Positions 24,202 to 35,100 of a stretch of 64,000 nt of DNA are shown here, one piece after another. The notes beneath the pieces are model-generated. The model saw only the letters and a list, made by a program, of their open reading frames with translations. It ran no database searches and was not told the origin of the DNA. The translations under genes were made by a program, and so were the position numbers. The stretch lies in contig CM032230.1 of NCBI GenBank assembly GCA_019009955.1, positions 4,792,501 to 4,856,500 on the forward strand, given 5' to 3'. The DNA comes from Riptortus pedestris (Eukaryota > Arthropoda > Insecta > Hemiptera > Alydidae). Each line of letters starts with the position of its first letter. Position 1 is the first letter of the stretch.

Positions 24202-25161
24202 CTACTTCTTGATGGTTTTCTTTGTAGATGGAGTTGTTCTTATATTTGGTGCTTGCTTCTTGGTGGTAGAGGCAGAAGCCTTGCTGGTTGAGGTCGATGG
24301 AGGTGGTTTGTTGGGCTGAGCAGCTGCTTTTGGTGACGACATTCCTGCTATTTTCGACTTAATCAGCTCTTCGTTTTTCTTCATGAGATTCAGCTTGGAG
24401 GGGAAGGAGTCCATGTCACTGCCAGAAGACAGTTGCTCCAGTTGTAACCTGGCCTTGCCGTCCTTTGCCAGCCCTGCCCCCTGTGTTTTCAGCCAGTCCT
24501 GTGCTTTCTTCTTTGCCGCTTCGAACTCATTCATCACCGTCCTGTTTTGCCTGGCGCCTTTCTTACCAAGGTCTGATTGCTTCTTTGCTTGGCCCGATGA
24601 TGCCGGGAGTTTCCTCCCCTCTGGTGAGCCATCATCAGACTCTTCCGATGAGATGCCGCTTTCCGACGATTTGGAGCCCATATTCCCTCTCCACTTCTCC
24701 TGATCCGCGCTTTTTCCAGGAGTGAATTGCTTGTTCTTCATCCTCTCCGCCAGTTTTTCTTTGTATATCTCACCGACATTGGGTCTCTCTTTCTTCTTTC
24801 TCATCATCATATCCCGGAGTGACGGCCCTCCCATCAGCTTCGCCATGAACTCATCCTGAGGGCTTTTCCCTTGGGCTCTAGTGTTACTCTTTCGTTCGTC
24901 TTTGGGGCTGGCGAAGTCCCCACCCCCACTCATCCTCCCTAAGTGATTGTCAGAACTCTTAGTTACCTTTTTAGATTTGTCAGTAGATGTATTCATTTTC
25001 GTCAACATATTTGTACAATGATCGGCCATTTTTTCAATTTCTTCTTTCGTATTAGCTTTGTTGCCGTGCTTAAAAATTTCTTCCATTACTTTTTGAATTC
25101 TCTTCGCCGCCGATCCACTTGAAGTGTCACTGTCCGAAGTATCGGAATCGTGCTTATTCAT
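24202..25161 (-). CDS. Ser/Lys-rich disordered protein, unrecognised
   Basis: An uninterrupted reading frame of about 319 residues; the best ATG is at 25161-25159, since an apparent M two codons earlier is TTG. The base composition is much richer in G+C than its surroundings and the codons look coding. The N-terminus is Ser/Asp-rich (HDSDTSDSDTSSGS), followed by a likely helix (KRIQKVMEEIFKHG), a Met/Lys-rich segment (LRDMMMRKKKERPNVGEIY), an acidic Ser cluster (SSESGISSEESDDGSPEGR, casein-kinase-2-like sites), and a basic Thr/Ser/Pro tail ending STKKTIKK. There is no signal peptide, membrane segment or known fold. I do not recognise it. The charge pattern would suit a nuclear or chromatin-associated protein, but that is a guess. 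A CDS without an intron could be a native gene or an old retrocopy; a 5'UTR intron is possible (TTTTTTAG at about 25184). Confidence 0.75.
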   Translation of the reverse strand: MNKHDSDTSDSDTSSGSAAKRIQKVMEEIFKHGNKANTKEEIEKMADHCTNMLTKMNTSTDKSKKVTKSSDNHLGRMSGGGDFASPKDERKSNTRAQGKSPQDEFMAKLMGGPSLRDMMMRKKKERPNVGEIYKEKLAERMKNKQFTPGKSADQEKWRGNMGSKSSESGISSEESDDGSPEGRKLPASSGQAKKQSDLGKKGARQNRTVMNEFEAAKKKAQDWLKTQGAGLAKDGKARLQLEQLSSGSDMDSFPSKLNLMKKNEELIKSKIAGMSSPKAAAQPNKPPPSTSTSKASASTTKKQAPNIRTTPSTKKTIKK

Positions 25162-25167
25162 GACCAA

Positions 25168-25399
25168 AGGAAAAGAATTCCAAAACTAAAAAACTTACTA
25201 CAAGAGATATTTGAATGTACTATTACAATAAGGAAATAATTAAACAAATCATGTGATATTAGGTTAAAATTATTTCTTTGACGCAGAATAATTCTTGTTA
25301 CAAAAAATTCAGCTGTTTTAAAACCTTGAAGTGATTTAATTACAAACGCTTAATGTTAAATGGCTGAGCAAATAAATCACAAACTAGGGTAAAAAGATG
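25168..25399. other. Upstream region of the 24-kb gene
   Basis: AT-rich. A possible acceptor TAAGTTTTTTAG on the minus strand near 25184 hints at a 5'UTR intron. No TATA box in a convincing place. Confidence 0.35.
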
Positions 25400-25445
25400 A
25401 TTTTATTTATTTATATTGTCCACTTTTTGCAACTAAAGCTAATAT
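25400..25445 (-). mobile_element. SINE-A tail scrap
   Basis: TTTATTTATATTGTCCACTT, TTTGCAACTAAAGCTAAT only. Confidence 0.5.
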
Positions 25446-25639
25446 TAAGACGATATACAAATTAAAAGAATAAGACGATATCTATTATTATTTGTTAAAT
25501 CGACGCCGGCTTTTAGCAGATTACCCTTAAGGGAAATCAGCTATTGAGGTTGTACTCATGACGGAATTTTCGAAATTTTTCTTCAAATGTCCATCGATCC
25601 TACCTAGTAGATGACGAAAATGAGGTCCGTTCAAAACTG

Positions 25640-25642
<3 letters not shown>

Positions 25643-25735
<93 letters not shown>
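25643..25735. repeat. (TC)n then (TA)n
   Basis: About 43 bp TC and 48 bp TA between the F2 end and the F1 head. Confidence 0.95.
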
Positions 25736-25736
<1 letters not shown>

Positions 25737-27370
25737 TAGCTCAGATACCCGGCTTCACCCGGGGAATTGATTTGAGGCTGAATGGTGATGGTGTTTTTTT
25801 GGCAAGGTTTTACTTTGAACAATATTTTGACATTTACCCGTCCCAGTGTTTAGGGTTAACACCCGTTGTTGGCATTTGTTAATAATAAAATCAATTTTTT
25901 ATGTAAGTCTTCCCTGTCCTCCAAATTGTCATATTTCCCGTTTCCTGTCCTCATAGTTCAAATTGGAATGAATTGTTGAGCAAAGCAATATTTCTTGGAA
26001 CAATGTGTGGAGCAAATTACTTGCTCCACACATTGTTCCAGGAGAAACGTATAAAACAAAAGTTAATCTAAATAACAAAGTAAACAACTTTTGTTATGTG
26101 CATGTTTGTCAAAAAACAAATAGACAATAAAATAAATTTTTATTTCAGGCCTCCCTTATAACCAACACTCCCGTTCTAACCTAAAATTTTTAATATAGCT
26201 TATAATCATGGGAGAATTAATGCTAATTGACATACCGAGTTTTTTTTAAGTTCGGTTTAATCGTTAGCGCCCAATGAAATAGCTGACTCCCGCTTTAGTT
26301 TATTGTATATATCTCGTTTATACTTTGTTAAAAGACAAAAATGATAATGACAAAAGTTACTCTAAATAACAAAATAAACAACTTTTGTTATGTTTATATT
26401 TGCCGAAAAACGAATAGAAAACGAAATACCGCTATTTTTAAATTCAGGCCTCCCTTACAACCCCCACTCCTGCCCGTCCCTAGAAATTTTGGTATGGCTT
26501 GTTATAATGAAAGCGTTAGTGCTAATTCACATACCGAGTTTGGTTTAGTTCGGCTGAGTCTTTTGTGCCAAATAAAATTGTTCACTCCCGCTATAATTTT
26601 TAGCGTATAACGCCTTTATACTTCGGTATACGACGATAGTGTAAATAAAAGACGTTTCTCTAAATAACAAAATAAACAACTTTTGTTATGTGCATATTTG
26701 CCGAAAATGCAATAAGAAACGAAATACCACTATTATTAATTTCAGGCCTTCCTTATAACCCCCACTCCTGCCCGTCCCTAGAAATGTTAGTATGGCTTAT
26801 TATAAGGAAGGCGTTAGTGCTAATTCACATACCGAGTTTGGTTTAGTTCGGCTGAGTCTTTTGTGCCAAATAAAATTGTGGACTCCCGCTATAGTTTTTA
26901 GCGTATAACTCATTTATACTTCTGTATAAGGCAAAAGTGTATATAACAAAAGTTACTGTAAATAACAAAATAAACAACTTTTTTATGGGCATATTTGCTG
27001 AATAGGCAGTAGGAAACGAAATATCGCTATTTTTAATTTCAGGCCTCCCATATAACCCCCACTCCTGCCCGTCCCTAGAAATGTTAGTATGGCTTATTAT
27101 AAGGAAGACGTTAGTACTAATTCACATACCGAGTTTGGTTTAGTTCAGTTGAGTCTTTTGTGCCTAATAAATTGTTGACTCCCGCTATGGTTTTTAGCGT
27201 ATAACTCATTTATATTTCCGTATACGGCAAAAGTGCATATAACAAAAGTTACTCTAAATTACAAAATAAACAACTTTTGTTATGGGCATATTTGCTGAAA
27301 AAGCAATAGGAATCGAAATATCGCTATTTTTAATTTCAGGCATCCCTTATAACCCCCACTCCTGTTTGTC
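25736..27370 (+). mobile_element. F1 copy e with five internal units
   Basis: Head CTAGCTCAGATACCCGGCTT, then ~295-bp units whose hairpin (AACAAAAGTT ... AACTTTTGTT) recurs near 26057, 26357, 26646, 26946 and 27239. The 3' (CAAA)n end is missing at the inversion point. Confidence 0.8.
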
Positions 27371-28294
27371 TATAGCGGAAGTGAACAATTTTATCTGACA
27401 CAAAAGACTCAACCTAACTCAATATAACTCGGTATGCGTATTAGCACTAATGTCTTTATTATAATAAGCCGTATTAACATTTCTAGGAACGGGCTGGAGT
27501 GGGGGTTGTAAGGGAGGCCTGATATTAAGAACAGTGATATTTCGTTTCCTATTGGTTTTTCGGCAAATATGCAAATGACAAAAGTTGTTTATTTTGTTAT
27601 TTAGAATAACTTTTGTTATATATACTTTCGTCGTATACCGAAGTATAAGCGAGATATACACTACAACTTTAGCAGGAGCCAACAATTATATTGGGCACTA
27701 ACGATTGGACCGAACTTAACAAAACTCGGTATGTCAATTAGCATTAATTCTTCCATGATTATAAGCTATATTAAAATGTTTAGGTACGAACGGGAGCGGG
27801 GGTTATAAGGGAGGCCTGAAATAAAAATTCGCGAAATTTCATTGTCTATTTGTTTTTCGACAAACATGCACAAAACAAAAGTTGTTTACTTTGTTATTTA
27901 GAGTAACTTTTGTTTCATACATTTTTTCGGGAACAATGTATGAAGCAAGTATTTTGCGTAGAAATATTGATATGCTCAACAATTCTTTCCAATTTGAACT
28001 ACCACGTACATCAATTGGAAAAACTAATTCAAATCTATATTAATATTTTGTCCTTAATAATTCAAATCTATGCATAATGCACAGGAGACGGGAAATATGA
28101 AAATATGAAGGACAGTGAAGTCTTACATAAAAAATTAATTTTATTATTAACAAATGCCAACAACGGGTATAAACCCTAAACACTGGGAAGGGTAAATGAC
28201 AAAACAGTGTGCAAAGTAAAGCCTTGCAAAAAAAAAATACCATCACCATTCACCCTCAAATGAATTCCGGGTGAAGCCGGGTATCTGAGCGAGT
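27371..28294 (-). mobile_element. F1 copy f, 3' truncated
   Basis: Begins inside an internal unit (TATAGCGGAAGTGAACAATT) and ends with the head TGAATTCCGGGTGAAGCCGG at 28260-28279. Confidence 0.75.
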
Positions 28295-29580
28295 ATATAT
28301 ATAAAATTGTAACCTCTGTCTGTACATTGATTTTTTTCGCGAAATTTCACGATAACTTTTCGTTTCACATGTCATAGACACCATAACTGCATTTTGTTTC
28401 TTTGGTGTGTGTTTGTTTATTTGTTTGTTTGTTACCTTTTCACGCATAAACAGCAGAACCGAATTTTATGAAACTTGGTATGTATATTACTACTAACCCA
28501 ACTTAGACTTTAGGCTATGTTAATATTCTCTGAGACGAACAGGAGTGGGAGTTATCAGGGAGGCCTGAAATTAAAAATAGCGATATTTCGTATCCTATTG
28601 CATTTTCGGCAATTATGCACATAACAAAAGTTGTTTATTTTGTTATTTGGAGTAGCTTTTGTTATATACAGTTTTGTCGTATAACTAAGTATAAATGAGT
28701 TATACGTTAAAAACTACTGCGGAAGTCAACAATTTTATTTGGCACAAGAAACTCAACCGAACTAAACCAAACTCGGTATGTGAATAACCACTAACGTCTT
28801 CCTAATAATAAGCCATACTAACATTTTTAGGGACGGGCAGGAGTGGGGATTATAAGGGAGGCCTGAAATTAAAAACAGTGATATTTCGTTTCCTATTGGG
28901 GTTTCGGCAAATATGCACATAACAAAAGTTGTTTATTTTGTTATTTAGAGAAACTTTTGTCATATACACTATCGTAGTATACCTAAGTATAAAGGCGTTA
29001 TGCGCTAAAAATGATAGCGGGAGTCAACAATTTTATTTGGCACAAAAGACTCAACCGAACTAAATAAAACACTCGGTATGTGTATTAGCACTAACGCCTT
29101 CCTTATAATAAGCCATACTAGCATTTCTAGGGACGGGCAGGAGTGGGGGTTATAATGGAGGCCTGAAATTAAAAATAGTAATATTTCGTTTCCTATTGGG
29201 GTTTCGGCAAATATGCACATAATAAAAGTTGTTTATTTTGTTATTTAGAGAAATTTGCTCAACAATTCTTTGGAACTACCAGGTACCTCACCTGAAAAAG
29301 TTAATTCAAATGTATGTCAATATTTTCTCCTTAATAATTCAAATCTATGCATAATGCACAGGAAACGGGAAATATGACTATATGCAGGATAGTGAAGTCT
29401 TACATAAAAAATTAATTTTATTATTAACAAATCCCCAGAAACCCAACAACAACGGGTGTTAACCCTAAACACTGGGACGGGGAAATGTCAAAATATTGTG
29501 CAAAGTAAAGCCTTGCCAAAAATATACCATCACCATTCAGCCTCAAATGAATTCCCGAGCGAAGCCGGGTATCTGAGCTA

Positions 29581-29582
<2 letters not shown>
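28295..29582 (-). mobile_element. F1 copy g, complete
   Basis: Tail AAAATTGTAACCTCTGTCTG, a short (TTTG) tract, three internal units, head GAATTCCCGAGCGAAGCCGG. Then ~52 bp (TA)n. Confidence 0.8.
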
Positions 29583-29638
<56 letters not shown>

Positions 29639-29713
29639 TTGATCGGACCTCATTTTCGTCATCTCTTGGGTAGGATCGATGCACGAACTCTCCTTAAGGG
29701 AAATCTGCTAAAA

Positions 29714-30289
29714 GGCAATATCCATTTAAATTTGATATGATTTAAAGTATTACTTATTTTGCAGGGAGAGCTACGATGTCTTCCCCTAACCTATCTTTTT
29801 GAATATAAATGAAATTATATTTACGGTAGTACTATTATTTAATTCCATCAGGTAGATAAATTATTAAAATTATACTTTTAATCAATATCTTAAGGAAAAC
29901 AATGGTGATTGCCCTCATGTTGGAGCGGAAGGGGACCGGAGGCTATAACAGTTAATTGAGTTAACTTATTTCCTGTGAAATGCTGGCACTACTGGAAGAG
30001 ATTTCAACTGAGCTCTACTATTAATATAATCAAATGTACAAAACTATGCTTAAATTATACGTGCTCGGGGGTTTTTGACAGGAAATAACTTTCATTACAG
30101 ATGATATTTAATTGTAATGAATGCTATCCATGATTATGGTTTGACGTATTCAAAAAGGTGAGTTAAAAAGTTGAGGGGGAACACATTGTTATTTGTTCTT
30201 CAAAAGTAAACTTTCTCAGCTATACGTCGCCTGCTTGACCCTCACGGGAATACAATGCGCCCAGACTGGAAGTCTAGTTGTAAACATTG
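29714..30289. other. Spacer
   Basis: Mixed AT-rich sequence; no feature recognised. Confidence 0.4.
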
Positions 30290-30365
30290 AAGTCTTGCCC
30301 AAAAAAAAATACTATCATCATACAGCCTCAAATGATTTCCCGAGGGAAGCCGGGTACTTTAGATA

Positions 30366-30404
<39 letters not shown>

Positions 30405-30500
30405 TACATACAATTTTGAACGGACCTAATTTTCGTCATCTCATGGGTAGGATCGTCATGAGTACGACCTCAATAGTTGATTCCCCTTAGTGGAAATATG
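30290..30500 (-). mobile_element. F1 head fragment in an F2 right half
   Basis: CAGCCTCAAATGATTTCCCG, AGGGAAGCCGGGTACTTTAG, (TA)n, then CAATTTTGAACGGACCTAAT and TTCCCCTTAGTGGAAATATG of an F2 right end (plus). Confidence 0.65.
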
Positions 30501-30882
30501 CCTAAACTGTGGAATCTACAGGGGTGGCGATTCTTGCCCGATGGGAGATGTGTGTGTATAATAATGTAATGATGCGCTTAAAATATTTGCAGAACATGCT
30601 TTTGATACGATTAATACGTTAAATAGTTATTACTGTTGATACAAAACAAAAGATATTAAAAATAATCAATAATTATAATATTAAAGCTAACAATTTTCTC
30701 TTTAAGTTTTTTTCTTATTTAACGTTAATATTGTTAATTCAATGTATTGTATAATAATTTATACTGTCGTAATACTTCATAAACAACTTCTGTAATATTT
30801 ACTTCAAATGCATATGGTACGATATGTTGCATGTGCCATGCAGATAAATAAAAAACCTTCTATAGGGCTACTATATGAAGGT
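30501..30882. other. Spacer
   Basis: AT-rich, no feature recognised. Confidence 0.4.
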
Positions 30883-31247
30883 AAAAAAGTCCGTCACGCA
30901 GGGGCTGCGTAAACTAAGCAGATTTCCAACGTGAAGTTTTACAATTGAGAAATCTGCCCACTAGTAACAGTAGTAGTAACGAGTCTCCAAACCCATTTAA
31001 CGAGAGCCAAACAGTAACGGAAACGGCCGAACTAGATTTCGGCGGAAAATCCCGAATAGAACCGACATCAGTTGATCTCATCCGTCCGTCATCCACACAC
31101 ACTTAATAAATATTCAAATAGCTCGGTTAAAGAGAATAAATTTACTTAACGATATTTATAACAAATTTAATTTGCAATAAGATTGGTTCTATACAAGTTT
31201 TCGATCCGATGTATAGTAACGGAGATATTTCGAATTTTCAAAATTTC
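30883..31247 (+). mobile_element. F2 left part
   Basis: AGTCCGTCACGCAGGGGCTG, ACTAAGCAGATTTCCAACGT, GGAAACGGCCGAACTAGATT, GGTTCTATACAAGTTTTCGA; stops at the hAT-like insertion. Confidence 0.7.
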
Positions 31248-31506
31248 CAGGGCCACCGCTCCCATATGTGCAAGGCACACGGGCGCCATCCTTTAATGGT
31301 GCCAAAACCAAGTGCCCAAAAAACAAATTGACAAAAAAAAACAGAAATAATTTTAAAATGAAAGTTGAGTAATTTAATAGGATTATGTATAAGTACACAC
31401 GAAATTTTATTAGTATATCATCCAATTACTGTCGATTCCTATGGCGAAAAGGGACACCAAAATCCTTTTTTGCTCACAGGCGCCAGTAGCCCTTAAGGGG
31501 ACCCTG
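31248..31506. mobile_element. hAT-like MITE
   Basis: Starts CAGGGCCACCGCTCCCATA and ends AAGGGGACCCTG; both subterminal regions hold a GGCGCCA motif, in inverted arrangement at the left and right. The flanks AAAATTTC and CTTATTTC share 5 of 8 positions, a poor match to an 8-bp duplication. It interrupts F2 sequence. CAGGG/CCCTG ends suggest hAT, not proven. Confidence 0.45.
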
Positions 31507-31759
31507 CTTATTTCTTAACTTTGTAAAATGTTAATCGAGATTTCTGGTATTTTGAGATGATGGGATTATTTACAGGCATAAGGGAAGGTTTGAGTTCTGA
31601 GGATACAATTTAGAGTGGAGAAGTCTATATTTTAGTGATCTTTAACCTTATTCAATCAATAATGTTTACATTTGATTCAATGTTTGGTGAATCTTGCTTC
31701 TTCTCTACCAAATGCACCTAGATGACTGGGAGCGACGAGGGTGTAGACATTACTTGTTG
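31507..31759. other. 3' flank of the cuticular protein gene
   Basis: No canonical AATAAA close to the stop. Nothing else recognised. Confidence 0.4.
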
Positions 31760-32126
31760 CTATCCTATGGGCCGAAAGCCAGCAGACCAGCCAGTCTTGA
31801 AGGTTTTCTTGAGTAGCCCATTCTCGTCTACCGACCATTCTATGTTGTCTTGCCTCCACCATGAGTCTTGCTCCGTCGGTGGGTGACTCAGGCTGGCCCT
31901 GTACGGCCCGTGTCGGAGCAGTGCAGAGTTCACCCCTAGAGGTGCTTTCTCTGCCTGTCCCATCCACTGCTTGGCGCGATATCCCTTCTCATCGGCAACC
32001 CACGTCACTATCACCAGCTGTCCATTCGGAGCTCTGTACGAATATGCCCCTCCTGCTACTCGAGCTCCAGGATCAAACTTAGGAAAGCCTTCTTCCTTAA
32101 CTGAGATTCCATTGGCCGTTTCGTAG
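31760..32126 (-). CDS. Cuticular protein exon 3 (R&R domain and C-terminus)
   Basis: 367 nt after the acceptor CTCTTTTTCAG, ending in TAG at 31762-31760. It holds most of the chitin-binding domain and the tail WWRQDNIEWSVDENGLLKKT. Overlapping ORFs in other frames are shadows. No canonical AATAAA was seen close downstream; a weak GAATAA lies about 120 bases past the stop. Confidence 0.85.
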
Positions 32127-35100
32127 CTGAAAAAGAGAAAAACACTCCATTATATTATTTCCAAAGATGTGTGACTTGTCATGATTCAAAATGAATTAAA
32201 CTCATTTCCTTCAAACTTAGCTTAGCAATGACGTTTTAAAATTTTTCCATTTAACCCAATCCAATTTGTTTCCTAAATCGGCAATTCTGTTATTCGGGTT
32301 TCAATCATTAACGAACTCTATCTGTATTCTCACATAAAACGTTTAAATATCCAGTAAATGGTATACTAAAGATTGAACTCTTCCAATCATCAAATTATTA
32401 TTTATTGTAATTTATAATTTTACACTAAATTCGAAGAGAAATTCATGCTTTGTGAATTCGAATACATAATTTCAAAACCATTAAAATTCGTACGTAATAT
32501 ATATTTAAAAACATTGTAAATTTCAATCGATATATGTTATGTTCATGTTTATCCTTAATTTCATCAAAGACGTATGCTCATGTAATACATTGAAGCAATC
32601 ATTGGAATCACTGTACAAAAATCTTTGATAAGTCCATTGATTATTACTTTGACTAAAATATCGATTTTCCAATGATGATTGTTGGTAGCCATCAAATTCA
32701 GTTTCCCCCTGTTCATCACCCGACTGATGAAGAACTGAAAATCGGGCGGAAAGAAACATTGGCCAAATAAAGACTGCTGTCTTTCCTTAAATATTCAAGT
32801 TCAAATAACCTTCTACATAGAATACCTGAAGCCAACCTTTGCACTGATTATAAGTATTTAATTTTAAAAAACCTTTTTCTGACCTGAGGGGTAAGCATTT
32901 TTTAATTGTGGTCAATTGAAAACATAGGACGGTATTTCTTAGATACTCCCAGTAAATTGGACATAATTTAGACTATTATGAAACTAATGGACCACTGGAG
33001 ACATGTAGTTAAGGGTTATTATTTCTGGACTATGTCTCCTAGGCAAATCATATTCGACCTGAATTCAGCGGGCGAGCTGGATGGCATCACAGTTGCTAAG
33101 TGGAATTCCTGGAGAGCTGCTACTAGCAGCTGTTCATTTGCTTACACTTGAAATCAATATTTCCTCAAGATGTTGGCATTCGACTAACTGCCACTGGGCG
33201 TGTTCCTGGGCAGAAGGGGCTCTTGTTATTCTACTTGAATTCCTGGTCCGAAATGCATTGAGGAATAAAATGACTTTTTTTAAGCAGTTGTAGATGTCAA
33301 GAAGGCATTTGATTCAGTCGGTCGTAGTACGACATATTGGGGAAGGTGACCTCTGATAGAAGATGGATTTTTGTAGATAACAGTCGTCAAAGTATTTACG
33401 ACGTAAGAGGGGCATGGTAGAATCCAAAACAAATACCTTGCCTAGACTTTGTGGCCTATTTTATTAGGATTTGAGTAAATTGAGAGCCATTCCGGCTGTG
33501 GATGTTTGAAGACTCCTCTTCATGTGAGCATGTGGTTTAAGAATAGTGTCGACGAACAGGAGAAACCGGGCTTGAGTATTACTGATCCTTCGAAGTTCTG
33601 TTTTGGGATCAGCGCTGGGTTAACACAGACAACATGTTCATCATGTGGAAGGTGTCAACATTCGCTGAGGCAGGATCTGATGGCGGCATGCCGAAATGAA
33701 AGTCCGTCACGCAGTGAGCAGATTCTCCACGTATTTGCATTTATCTCAAGACGTAAAAGTTACGACCTCAATAGCTGATTTCCCTTAAGTGAAATCTGCT
33801 AATAGTCAATCATATATCGAGTGTTGTTCATTAATACCTTACAGTGCAACATTGGGATTAAGGAGCCTATTTTACTGTGAAAGTATTGGATTAGCCTCTC
33901 AAAGTATTGTAAGGGAAACAGACTCTTATGAATGTTTAATTTTTTATTATTGGATTAAAGCCGAAGTAACTATAGTTAAAGATGATTATTTTCAAATGTC
34001 TCATGCCTGATTAAATGAGTAGTGACATCCCTTCTCAAAAAAAAATTAAATCAAATCCTAAATCTACTATGGTGTTGGATTTATATTGTTTAAAGAGTTG
34101 GTGCTATCAATTAGGTCTTCCCTGGTAAGATGGTTCATTCGTGCTCCTGTGTAGTCCGTTTTCACGAATCCGCCTTGCTTCCAACATACGCCTCGTCGGC
34201 TCTAAGGTTTAGCCTGAATGCTTCATGAAGACTCCGATAGACTGCAGAACCTGCGACCCAGCTCACAATTCGTCGGCACTGTCTTTCCTACTGAAGTATT
34301 CTCCTGTGTTTACTGCAGTTTTGGGATCAAACTTCAACAGAAACCCTTTTTCTTTTACTCATTCCATAAGCCACTTTATAGCTGTCAATAAGAAAAACAC
34401 ACGATTATGCTGCATTCAAAGCTACTAAGCGAATTAACCTGCTTGAAAAAGGGCAAAACTCATTTTTCGAAAAATTCAATTATTTCCTTTTGAACTTATC
34501 CCATACAAATAATTTCATATAAATATTTATTTATATTTCCAATGCCGCTCCTAATTCCATAAGCGTAAACGATACGCAACAGAGAAAAATAGATACCCTC
34601 ATAATTTGTCTCAGATATCAATGTGTTTACTAATTTATCTTTAAGTACGCAAGTAGTTGCCTTACTAAGTACTATAGCAACATCGGCTGTTGTGCTTTTA
34701 ATTTGAAGTATTTTCCTCAAGGAAAATCTGTTCAAACTTGAAGGTTATACTGAACATGGTAAGTTTATTAAAGAAATCTGCTAAACTGAATATTCCCCAA
34801 AAAAAATATTTTAATTTTGATTACAGGGTGGTAGCAGGAGTCCATTTTTCAGCCTGCTGCTACCACCCAGTACCTAATCAAAATTAAAATATTTTTTTTG
34901 TGGCGAATATTCAGTTTAGCAGACTTCTTTAGTCTACTTACCATGTACAGTATAACCTTCAAGTTTGAACAGATTTTCCTTGAAGAAAATACGCCGTACT
35001 TAAAAAAATTGTATAAATATTACTCGATATATATATATATATAATATATATATATATACAAACTTAGATACCCGGCTTCGCCCGGGAATTCATTTGATGC

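Larger units (their letters stand above)
25511..29713. mobile_element. Nest 2: inverted F2 right ends enclosing inverted F1 copies
   Basis: 25511-25642 is an F2 right end on the minus strand (TTTTAGCAGATTACCCTTAA); 29635-29713 is an F2 right end on the plus strand (CTCCTTAAGGGAAATCTGCT, AAAA). Between them F1 runs plus (25736-27370) and then minus (27371-28294, 28295-29582), so the whole unit is a macro-palindrome centred near 27370. Confidence 0.7.

Noticed and set aside
31677..32082. Overlapping 96- and 73-codon ORFs over cuticle exon 3
   Set aside because: Other frames of the R&R exon; no domain match.
32523..32759. 78-codon minus ORF in cuticle intron 2
   Set aside because: No splice sites in phase with the gene, no recognisable motif.
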